A stretch of DNA of 12,613 bases from contig PLSZ01000445.1 in NCBI GenBank assembly GCA_003164305.1, positions 2,400 to 15,012 on the forward strand, in the 5' to 3' direction. The stretch comes from Acetobacteraceae bacterium. Lineage in GTDB: Bacteria > Pseudomonadota > Alphaproteobacteria > Acetobacterales > Acetobacteraceae. Below, in pieces: positions 6,553-12,613 of the stretch. Positions within the stretch are counted from its first letter, which is position 1, and the number at the start of each line of letters is the position of its first letter. The position numbers and the translations under genes are program-made. Below the pieces are notes generated by a model, which had not been told where the DNA came from, ran no database searches, and saw only the letters and a list, made by a program, of their open reading frames with translations.

Positions 6553-7422
6553 TTGGTCATCGTCTTCAATCCGGTCGCTGGGCGGCGTCGCGCGCATTTG
6601 CTGTGGCGTGTGCTGGATGTTCTGGTGGCGAATGGCGTGCGTCTTGAACTCGCGGAGACATGCCGGGCGGGTCATGCCGAATCGCTGGCGTTGGAAGCGG
6701 TGAAGCGTGGCGAGCCGATGGTGGTCGCGGCGGGAGGCGACGGCACGATCGCCGAGGTCGCCAACGGATTGATGGGAACCGGCGCGCGGCTTGGGGTCAT
6801 TCCGCTGGGGACCGCCAATGTATTGGCGCACGAACTGGGGTTGCCGTTTTCCCCGAAAGCCGTGGCGGCCGCGCTGGCATTCGGGCGCACGACGACGTTA
6901 TGGCCCGGGATTGCCTCATCGGCCCAGGGAGACCGGTTGTTCGTGCAAATGCTGGGCGTGGGGTTCGACGCGCACGTGGTGAAGCACGTGTCGTTTTCGA
7001 TGAAAAAATTGTCCGGCAAGGGGGCGTACGTGCTGCGCTCGATGGCGGAACTGACGCGTTATGGCTTTCCACCGATCCGGGTGCGGCTGGATGAGATGGA
7101 AACTCAGGCGGCGAGCGTGATCGTGTCGAAAGGCCGGTTGTATGGCGGACGTTTTCGGCTGGCGGCCGACGCAAGGCCGGGGGAGCCTGGGTTCTCGGTC
7201 ATGCTGTTCGATCACGGCGGTCCGTGGTCCGCGATGATGTATGGCGCGGCGTTGCCATTTAATCTTTTAGGGCATGCGCCCGGTGTACGGCACGTTCGGG
7301 CGAACCGGATTGATTTCATCGGCAACGAACCGTTGCCGGCGCAGGCCGATGGCGATCCGGCGGGGTGCGGCGTGCTGCGCGTGACCAACGCGCCGGCGCC
7401 GATTCAGGTGGTGATGGGGTAG
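6553..7422 (+). CDS. Diacylglycerol kinase family lipid kinase (YegS/BmrU type)
   Basis: This lipid kinase would transfer phosphate from a nucleotide to diacylglycerol or a related lipid, giving phosphatidate. Visible family motifs are IVFNPVAGRRR at the N-terminus, the nucleotide-binding GGDGTIAEV encoded from 6733, IPLGTANVLAHELG and GVGFDAHVV. No membrane helix is seen, as expected for this soluble, membrane-associated family. The start is uncertain. TTG at 6553 has AAAGG 9 nt upstream, gives 289 residues (normal for the family) and leaves the Pho-box-like array in the promoter. ATG at 6430 or 6442 would lie in or before that array, and TTG at 6505 is also possible. It is divergent from the PlcP-like gene, and its stop abuts the stop of the convergent metY fusion with no base between. 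Other lipids or sphingoid bases are possible substrates. Confidence 0.85.
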   Translation: MVIVFNPVAGRRRAHLLWRVLDVLVANGVRLELAETCRAGHAESLALEAVKRGEPMVVAAGGDGTIAEVANGLMGTGARLGVIPLGTANVLAHELGLPFSPKAVAAALAFGRTTTLWPGIASSAQGDRLFVQMLGVGFDAHVVKHVSFSMKKLSGKGAYVLRSMAELTRYGFPPIRVRLDEMETQAASVIVSKGRLYGGRFRLAADARPGEPGFSVMLFDHGGPWSAMMYGAALPFNLLGHAPGVRHVRANRIDFIGNEPLPAQADGDPAGCGVLRVTNAPAPIQVVMG

Positions 7423-9228
7423 TCAGGCGCCCGCCAAAGCCTGATCCAGGTCGGCGATCAGATCCGCCGCCGTCTCCAGCCCGATCGACAACCGAATCAC
7501 GTCGGGGCCCGCGCCGGCGGCCAGGCGCTGTTCGTCGGTCAGTTGGCGATGCGTGGTCGAGGCCGGATGCAATATCAAACTGCGCGTGTCGCCGATATTC
7601 GCCAGATGCGAGAACAATCCGACGGTTTCGACCAGTTTAATGCCAGCCTCGAAACCACCCTTGATGCCGAAGGTGAACACCGACCCGGCGCCTTTCGGCA
7701 TGTATTTCTTCGCCAGGGCCCGATACGGACTCGACTCGAGACCGGCGTAGGAGACCCAGGCGACCTTCTCGTGTCCCGCCAGGAATTCGGCGACTTTCTG
7801 TGCGTTCTCGCAATGGCGTTCCATGCGAATGTGGAGCGTTTCGGTGCCGGTGATGGTCAGGAACGCGTTCATCGGCGCCATCGTCGGTCCATAGTCGCGC
7901 AAAGCGACGGCGCGGGCTTTGGTGGTGAGGGCGAAATCCCCAAAGTTTTCGTAGAAGCGCAGGCCGTGATAGGCGGGTTCCGGCTCGGTCAGCGAGGGGA
8001 ATTTTCCCGATGCCGCCCAATCGAATTTTCCCGACTCGACCACCATGCCGCCCATGGAGTTGCCGTGGCCGCCGAGGAACTTGGTGGTCGAGTGGGTGAT
8101 CAGATCGGCGCCCCACTCGAAGGGCCGGCACAGGAACGGTGTCGCCAGCGTATTATCGACGATCAGTGGGATGCCGACGGAATGTGCGATTTCGGCGATC
8201 GCGGCGATGTCAACCACCACGCCGCCCGGGTTCGCCAGGCTTTCGACGAAGATCGCTTTGCACTTCGGCGTAAGCGCGCGGCGAAAATTCTCCGGATCCA
8301 GCGGATCGACGAAATGGCAGTGCCAGCCAAGCTTTTTGAAACTCAAGCCGAATTGCGTCAGGGAGCCGCCATACAATGCGCGAGACGCCAGGAACTCGTC
8401 GCCCGGTTCCAGCATCGTCGCGAACACCAGGAACTGCGCGGCATGGCCGGAGGCGGCGGCGACGGCGGCGCGGCCGCCCTCCAGTGACGCGATGCGTTCT
8501 TCCAGCACCGAAACGGTCGGATTGGTCAGGCGCGAATAGATGTAGCCAAAGTTGTGCAGGTTAAACAATGACGCGGCGTGATCGACATCGTCGAATACAT
8601 AAGCCGTGGTCTGGTAGATCGGCGTGGAACGCGCGCCCGTGGTTGGGTCGGGCGCCGCCCCGGCGTGGATCGCCCGGGTTTCGAAGCCGTACGACACGTT
8701 CGCGGCGGGCAACGGTTGTGGCTTCGCGCGCCGGTCGGTCGGAGGTTGCGCGGCGCGGTTGCGGATGATGCCGGAGTTGACGCCGCTCCAGGATAACTCG
8801 CCGCCCAGTCGGCCGAATTCGATCTTGGGGCAGCGGTTCATGATGACTTCGATACCGGCGGCTTCGGCTTTTTCGGCGGCCGCGTCGTTACGCACACCCA
8901 ACTGCATCCAAACCACTTTGGCGCCAATGGCGATGGCGTCGTCAACCACCGGGCCGACCTGGTCGGAGGCGCGGAACACGTCCACCATGTCGATGCTGTC
9001 GGGGATGTCGCGCAATGACGCATAAATTTTCTCGCCCAGTTGCTCCTTGCCGGCGGTGCCGGGGTTGACCGGGATGACGCGGTAGCCTTTGCCTTGCAGG
9101 TATTTCATGACGAAATACGAGGGCCGGTTCCAGTTGGAACTGGCGCCGACCATGGCGATGGTGCGCACCGTGGACAGGATGCGGCGCAGCTTCGCGTCAG
9201 TGTAGAGAATGGGGTCAAGCGCGGCCAT
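7423..9228 (-). CDS. metY: CoA-binding domain fused to O-acetylhomoserine aminocarboxypropyltransferase (MetY)
   Basis: The protein has 601 residues and two parts. Residues 1-155 form a CoA-binding (YccU-like) Rossmann domain with IAMVGASSNWNRPS (24-37) and VIPVNPG (51-57). A polar linker (156-177) leads into a full PLP-dependent sulfhydrylase: GFETRAIHAGAAPDPTTGA (181-199), TPIYQTTAYVFDD, IVDNTLATP (356-364) and the PLP lysine K383 in HSTTKFLGGHG. The second part makes homocysteine from O-acetylhomoserine and sulfide in methionine synthesis. Usually these are two separate proteins, and here no stop separates them. A GTG at V178 could allow separate MetY translation but has no ribosome binding site. 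The ATG at 9226-9228 has AAGGAACG upstream. What the CoA-binding part does is unknown; sensing an acyl-CoA linked to acetylhomoserine supply is speculation. Confidence 0.9.
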   Translation of the reverse strand: MAALDPILYTDAKLRRILSTVRTIAMVGASSNWNRPSYFVMKYLQGKGYRVIPVNPGTAGKEQLGEKIYASLRDIPDSIDMVDVFRASDQVGPVVDDAIAIGAKVVWMQLGVRNDAAAEKAEAAGIEVIMNRCPKIEFGRLGGELSWSGVNSGIIRNRAAQPPTDRRAKPQPLPAANVSYGFETRAIHAGAAPDPTTGARSTPIYQTTAYVFDDVDHAASLFNLHNFGYIYSRLTNPTVSVLEERIASLEGGRAAVAAASGHAAQFLVFATMLEPGDEFLASRALYGGSLTQFGLSFKKLGWHCHFVDPLDPENFRRALTPKCKAIFVESLANPGGVVVDIAAIAEIAHSVGIPLIVDNTLATPFLCRPFEWGADLITHSTTKFLGGHGNSMGGMVVESGKFDWAASGKFPSLTEPEPAYHGLRFYENFGDFALTTKARAVALRDYGPTMAPMNAFLTITGTETLHIRMERHCENAQKVAEFLAGHEKVAWVSYAGLESSPYRALAKKYMPKGAGSVFTFGIKGGFEAGIKLVETVGLFSHLANIGDTRSLILHPASTTHRQLTDEQRLAAGAGPDVIRLSIGLETAADLIADLDQALAGA

Positions 9229-9350
9229 GGCTCGTTCCTTCAGGGCGGAGAGGTCGAGGGCCGGGACGACCGGGCCATCCTCTCACGACATCGTGCTGGG
9301 TGAGATGAACGGGTCAAGCCCCATTGGCTCGGAGCGTAGTGCCGTAGATG

Positions 9351-9364
9351 GAACGGTACCGTTC
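9351..9364. promoter_or_regulatory. Perfect 14-bp palindrome upstream of metY
   Basis: GAACGGTACCGTTC equals its own reverse complement and lies about 120 bp upstream of the metY start. It could be a dimeric regulator site; no regulator gene is nearby to support this. Confidence 0.3.
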
Positions 9365-9375
9365 GTGATTCGTCT

Positions 9376-9444
9376 ATCCGGCCTCGACCGGACCATCGGT
9401 GTCCCGGTCGTGTTGACGCGGATGGCCCGGTCAAGGTGGACCAT
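9376..9444. repeat. Degenerate inverted repeat (REP-like) between the monooxygenase and metY
   Basis: 9376-9396 and 9422-9444 are imperfect inverted copies of an ATGG-CCGGTC-AGG unit, each itself partly palindromic. This and the palindrome at 9351 are the only structures I see in the 275-bp gap 9229-9503. Confidence 0.5.
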
Positions 9445-9503
9445 GACGTAGTGCCAACGACCTGACTCGCGCTTCAGCGATCGTGGATATGAGCCTATCC
9501 ACC

Positions 9504-10805
9504 CTACACCGCCACCCGCTTCAGTCCGAAATGATCGCGCAACGTCATGCCCTCGTAGTCGCGCCGGAACAGTCCGCGCCGTTGCAGCTCCGGCACGACC
9601 AGATCGACGAAATCATCGAAAGCGCCGGGGAAATACGGCGGCAGGATGTTGTACCCATCCGCCGCGCCGGCGAGGAACCATTCCTCCAGCGTATCGGCGA
9701 CGCGCGCCGGCGTGCCGCACAGCACCCAATGGCCGCGCGCCGCGGCGGTCAGGTTGTAGAGGTCGCTCAACGTCATGTTCTCCCGTCGCGCCGTTTCGTA
9801 AAGCACCTTCGAAAACGTCCGCGTCCCCTGGCCGAGGGGTGGCGCCGGCACCGGCCCATCCAACGGATGGCCGGAAACGTCGTAACCGAGACGGCTGCTG
9901 ACCAGTACCAACGCATTGTCCGGCGACAGAAAACTCTGCAGCCGGGCGAGCTTTTCCTTTGCCTCCGCCTCGGTGTGACCGATGATCGGCATCACGCCCG
10001 GCAGCACCGTCAGTTGATCCGGCGTCCGGCCGTATTTCCCGAGCCGGCCCTTCAGGTCGGCGTAAGCGGCCTTGGCGCTGTCGAGATCCTGCACCACCGA
10101 GAAGACAACGTCGGCGGTGCGCGCGGCCAGTTCGAGGCCGGACGGGGAGCCTCCGGCCTGGATGATCACCGGATGGCCCTGCGGCGACCGCGCCATGTTG
10201 ATCGGGCCTTTCACCTGGAAGAACCGGCCCTCATGATTCAGCGGCTCGACTTTCCCGGCGTCGATGAAGCGGCCGGTCGTCTTGTTGGCGACGATGGCGC
10301 CGTCTTCCCAGCAGCTCCAGAGACCCTTGACGACATCGACGAACTCGTTGGCGAGTTCGTAGCGATGCTCGTGCTCCATCTGCTCCTTCCGGCTGAAATT
10401 GAGCGCGGCGGCGGGCTGCGTGCTGGTCACGACGTTCCAGGCGGCGCGCCCGGCGCTGATGTGGTCGAGCGAGGAGAAAATGCGCGCGACATTGAACGGC
10501 TCGCTGTAGCTGGTGGAGACGGTGGCGCCGAGGCCGAGCCGGGTGGTGACGGCGCTGAGGACGGAGATCAGGGTGGTCGGCTCGAACCGGCAGAGAAACG
10601 ACGGGTGATCGCCCGGGTTCATCACGAGGCCGTCCGAGACGAACAGCAGGTCGAATTTGCCGCGCTCGGCGATGCGGGCGATCTCCTGGATGACCGCAAG
10701 CTGGTTGTTGCTGGTGGCGGCCCCGTCGTAGCGCCAGCCGGCCGAATGATTGCCGGTGCCGAGGACGAAGACGCCGAGATGCATCTGACGTTTTGGAGCG
10801 GTCAT
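9504..10805 (-). CDS. LLM-class flavin-dependent monooxygenase, NtaA/SnaA/DszA family
   Basis: This FMNH2-dependent monooxygenase has 433 residues, normal for the NtaA/SnaA/DszA branch of bacterial luciferase-like enzymes. These cytoplasmic enzymes use reduced flavin from a separate reductase to oxidise substrates such as aminocarboxylates, sulfones or alkanesulfonates. Family signatures are NHSAGWRY (19-26), FDLLFVSDG (51-59), the SSLDHISAGRAAWNVVTS stretch (111-128), a PVIIQAGGSPSG segment and GTP-R-ADTLEEWF near the C-terminus. The ATG at 10803-10805 has GGAAAGG about 8 nt upstream. The substrate cannot be predicted, and no flavin reductase or transporter gene lies in the window. It sits upstream of metY on the same strand, 275 bp away, which hints at sulfur scavenging but is not evidence of an operon. 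It is divergent from the DUF6883/DUF4926 pair across 165 bp. Confidence 0.87.
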   Translation of the reverse strand: MTAPKRQMHLGVFVLGTGNHSAGWRYDGAATSNNQLAVIQEIARIAERGKFDLLFVSDGLVMNPGDHPSFLCRFEPTTLISVLSAVTTRLGLGATVSTSYSEPFNVARIFSSLDHISAGRAAWNVVTSTQPAAALNFSRKEQMEHEHRYELANEFVDVVKGLWSCWEDGAIVANKTTGRFIDAGKVEPLNHEGRFFQVKGPINMARSPQGHPVIIQAGGSPSGLELAARTADVVFSVVQDLDSAKAAYADLKGRLGKYGRTPDQLTVLPGVMPIIGHTEAEAKEKLARLQSFLSPDNALVLVSSRLGYDVSGHPLDGPVPAPPLGQGTRTFSKVLYETARRENMTLSDLYNLTAAARGHWVLCGTPARVADTLEEWFLAGAADGYNILPPYFPGAFDDFVDLVVPELQRRGLFRRDYEGMTLRDHFGLKRVAV

Positions 10806-10920
10806 ACCGTTGCCTTTCCGTCACGATCACGCCTGTGGAGTGGTTTTTGTGGCATGGGCGGAGATCGGAGGACCATGCCGTGTGATGAGACGAAGAGGAA
10901 GGACTATCGACACTTTGTTT

Positions 10921-10933
10921 ACCACGGCGTGGT
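10921..10933. promoter_or_regulatory. Short palindrome in the divergent promoter region
   Basis: ACCACGGCGTGGT has 6-bp inverted arms around one base. It lies between the divergent monooxygenase and DUF6883-like genes, so it could be an operator. With the surrounding GC content a chance match is possible. Confidence 0.2.
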
Positions 10934-10970
10934 CTCATGTGCCTCATCCAACGCCGGCGCGTGAGGCAAC

Positions 10971-11309
10971 ATGGCTCTCCATCTTCCGCACGGCGCTTTG
11001 GCGATCGTCGATCTCGGCAAAATCGAGAACTACTGCCTGAACCCCACTCATCCACGAGGCCGCCACAAAGCCCGTGTCTTTCGGAATGCCCTTGGCCTGG
11101 GTCGTGAACACGCTGCCTGATTGCGAGCCGTGCTGCTCACAGAGGCGAACAGCGCCGAAGCCACGCCGCTGGCGCGTGATATCTGGGGCAATCTGTGGCG
11201 TATCGACTCGCGATTAACGAGACACGGTTACACCGCGATGGTAAGAAGCCTTTGGATCGTCCGAACCGGAGAAATTTGTCCCCGGCTGGTTTCATGTTGG
11301 GTGCTGTGA
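10971..11309 (+). pseudogene. DUF6883-like small protein gene interrupted by an in-frame TGA
   Basis: The ATG at 10971 has GAGG 4 nt upstream, and an in-frame stop at 10962 excludes a longer start. The first 49 codons read as a DUF6883-like N-terminus (YCLNPTHPRGRHKARVFRNALGL) and end at TGA (11118-11120). The same frame continues without shift for 62 more codons (LRAVLLTEA, DIWGNLWRID, VRSLWIVRTGE, PRLVSCWVL) to the TGA at 11307-11309, and these match the rest of the family. The stop therefore replaces one codon, most simply TGG for tryptophan. It may be a nonsense mutation, a sequencing error, or two translated pieces, since a TTG directly follows the stop. The family's function is unknown to me; I recall it next to DUF4926 proteins. 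Family assignment is from memory and moderately certain. Confidence 0.6.
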
Positions 11310-11539
11310 TGAACGTGAACACTCCTGTGGAAGAACGCCATCCCGCGTTGCTCGACGTGGTCGCGTTGCTGATTGATCGCCCGGATTTTGGACTGCCACG
11401 TGGCGCCGTGGGCACTGTCGTCGAACCGCTCGATGAGACGACATCGCTGGTTGAGTTTTCCGATAATGACGGCAAGGCCCAGGCGATCGTGGCCTGCTCG
11501 AATGGCGGACTTCGTGTCGTGAAAGCCGGCCAGAGTTAA
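11309..11539 (+). CDS. DUF4926-domain small protein
   Basis: This soluble protein of 76 residues resembles DUF4926: LLDVVALLIDRPDFGLPRGA leads into VGTVVEPL and SLVEFSDNDGKAQAIVAC, a small beta-rich fold with a conserved GxxGTVV core. The ATG at 11309-11311 overlaps the TGA of the upstream DUF6883-like frame by one base, so translation is probably coupled. The frame is open upstream to 11195, but that part overlaps the upstream gene and lacks family similarity. The pairing with a DUF6883-like protein suggests a joint function, perhaps toxin-antitoxin or immunity-like, though I cannot show this. With the partner interrupted, this gene may be a remnant or may still be translated. Its stop is 4 bp from the convergent trmB stop. 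Confidence 0.7.
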   Translation: MNVNTPVEERHPALLDVVALLIDRPDFGLPRGAVGTVVEPLDETTSLVEFSDNDGKAQAIVACSNGGLRVVKAGQS

Positions 11540-11543
11540 GCGG

Positions 11544-12284
11544 TCACCGGCGAACGAACGTCCAATACAGCGGCGCGCGTCCCGCTCGCAGCGCCTTCAT
11601 CTCATATCGGGTCGGGGGCCAGCCCATCGGCCTCGTCTCCGCCGGTGGCGGCGCGTCGAACAGGGCTTGCATCGCCATGACCGAGCGAACCCACTCCTGA
11701 TACGTCGGATCGTCGCTGGCGACGCGCCAGATGCCTCCGGGCTTTAGCACCCGCGCCACCACGGGCAGCATCGCGGGATGCACGAACCGCCGCTTGGCGT
11801 GGCGCGCCTTGGGCCAGGGGTCCGGGAATAGCAGGAACAGCCGGTCCAGACACGCGTCGGGCAATTTCGCCAGCAGCAGCCGCGCATCGTCCGGCCACAG
11901 GCGCAGATTGCCCGGCAAGGTCTCGTCTGCCTCGCCGCCCTCCGGCACCAGCCGAGACAGCAGCGAGCAAATGCCATTCTCGAACACTTCGCAGGCGATC
12001 AGGCCAACGCCCGGGAACGCGGCGATCTGGGCCAGAGCGTGCTCGCCGCCGCCGAAGCCGACTTCCAGCCACAGCGCGGACGGGCGGATCGCGAACGACC
12101 CCCCTGGATCGTCCGGGTTCACCAGCAACCGCGGCAGCGTCACGTCCAGCAGTTTTTCCTGGCGCGGGCGGAGCTTGTGACCCCTCGCCCGCCCGTAGAG
12201 CCGGTCCGGCGGCGGCTTGACCCGGGTGCCGCTTACCGGCCGAGGGCCGCCTTCAGCACCGGCACCAGATCCGTCTTTTCCCAC
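11544..12284 (-). CDS. trmB: tRNA (guanine-N7-)-methyltransferase
   Basis: TrmB methylates N7 of guanosine 46 in the tRNA variable loop using S-adenosylmethionine. The protein has 246 residues. The N-terminal [15 protein letters not shown] (28-42) is typical of alphaproteobacterial TrmB. The SAM-binding loop is [10 protein letters not shown] (73-82), and the signature [15 protein letters not shown] (153-167) is intact. The start is GTG at 12282-12284, which overlaps the 3' end of metK by 52 bp; no other ATG, GTG or TTG in this frame fits between the metK stop and the conserved region. The overlap implies translational coupling with metK. metK-trmB is a common alphaproteobacterial order, often continued by rimP-nusA. 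Here the convergent DUF4926 gene follows instead. Confidence 0.96.
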   Translation of the reverse strand: MGKDGSGAGAEGGPRPVSGTRVKPPPDRLYGRARGHKLRPRQEKLLDVTLPRLLVNPDDPGGSFAIRPSALWLEVGFGGGEHALAQIAAFPGVGLIACEVFENGICSLLSRLVPEGGEADETLPGNLRLWPDDARLLLAKLPDACLDRLFLLFPDPWPKARHAKRRFVHPAMLPVVARVLKPGGIWRVASDDPTYQEWVRSVMAMQALFDAPPPAETRPMGWPPTRYEMKALRAGRAPLYWTFVRR

Positions 12285-12613
12285 GTGAAGGTGCCCTTCG
12301 CTTCATCCGGCTCGCGGCCAAAGTGACCGTACGCGGAGGTGGGCACGTAAATCGGCCGGTTCAGATGCAGATGCTCCCGGATGCCGCGCGGCGTCAGGTT
12401 CATCGCGTCACGCAGAGTGGCTTCCAGCTTGACCTCGTCCACGTCCTTGCCGGTGCCATGCAGATCGACATAGACCGACAATGGATGCGAAACGCCGATC
12501 GCGTAGCTGATCTGTAGCGTGCATTTGTCGGCCAGATCCGCCGCCACGACGTTCTTGGCCAGATAGCGGCACGCATACGCGGCCGAGCGATCCACCTTGG
12601 TCGGGTCCTTGCC
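12233..12613 (-). CDS. metK: S-adenosylmethionine synthetase, C-terminal part (runs off right edge)
   Basis: MetK makes S-adenosylmethionine from methionine and ATP in the cytoplasm. Only the last 126 residues are in the window. They begin with [21 protein letters not shown], the conserved active-site stretch that contributes lysine and aspartate residues to ATP and methionine binding. They end with [27 protein letters not shown] and a C-terminal [11 protein letters not shown] typical of the family. The reading frame is open to the right edge and stops at TAA (12233-12235). trmB starts inside this gene, in another frame on the same strand. The product supplies the cofactor that TrmB uses, although that alone does not explain the linkage. 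Confidence 0.97.
   Translation of the reverse strand, partial: GKDPTKVDRSAAYACRYLAKNVVAADLADKCTLQISYAIGVSHPLSVYVDLHGTGKDVDEVKLEATLRDAMNLTPRGIREHLHLNRPIYVPTSAYGHFGREPDEAKGTFTWEKTDLVPVLKAALGR

Noticed and set aside
9483..10964. Plus-strand frame of 493 residues opposite the monooxygenase
   Set aside because: Arginine- and histidine-rich antisense shadow; the minus-strand gene has clear family signatures.
11118..11120. TGA as a selenocysteine codon
   Set aside because: The expected residue appears to be tryptophan, no selenocysteine insertion element was recognised, and the family is not known for selenoproteins.

Overview
The window is GC-rich, gene-dense chromosomal DNA from an alphaproteobacterium, most likely Rhodospirillales/Acetobacteraceae. 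This rests on codon use, on the arrangement ppiD-trpE divergent from tpiA, on metK directly followed by trmB, and on GC-rich palindromic repeats between genes. No phage genes, transposase, tRNA, rRNA or CRISPR array was seen. The lineage call comes from gene content and recall, not from a search.

Left part (1-4068): a leftward ppiD-like chaperone gene is followed 17 bp later by the start of trpE, which runs off the left edge. tpiA runs rightward from the other side. The roughly 630 bp between them contain a nested inverted repeat. A second, MITE-like inverted repeat fills the roughly 390 bp after tpiA.

Middle (4462-7422): this is the most coherent functional block. A leftward pair encodes a PlcP/LpxH-like metallophosphoesterase and a GT4 glycosyltransferase, 28 bp apart. 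Divergent from the pair is a diacylglycerol-kinase-family lipid kinase. Between the divergent genes lie three GTCA(T/C) motifs spaced exactly 11 bp apart, which resembles a PhoB box array. Together these suggest a phosphate-starvation membrane-lipid remodelling module: phospholipid to diacylglycerol, then either glycolipid or recycling to phosphatidate.

Right part (7423-12613): a single long gene fuses a CoA-binding domain to O-acetylhomoserine sulfhydrylase (MetY). Upstream of it, on the same strand, is an NtaA/DszA-type flavin monooxygenase. Pointing the other way is a small two-gene unit. Its first gene (DUF6883-like) is interrupted by one in-frame TGA, and its second (DUF4926-like) overlaps the end of the first by one base. 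The window ends with leftward trmB and the 3' part of metK, which overlap.
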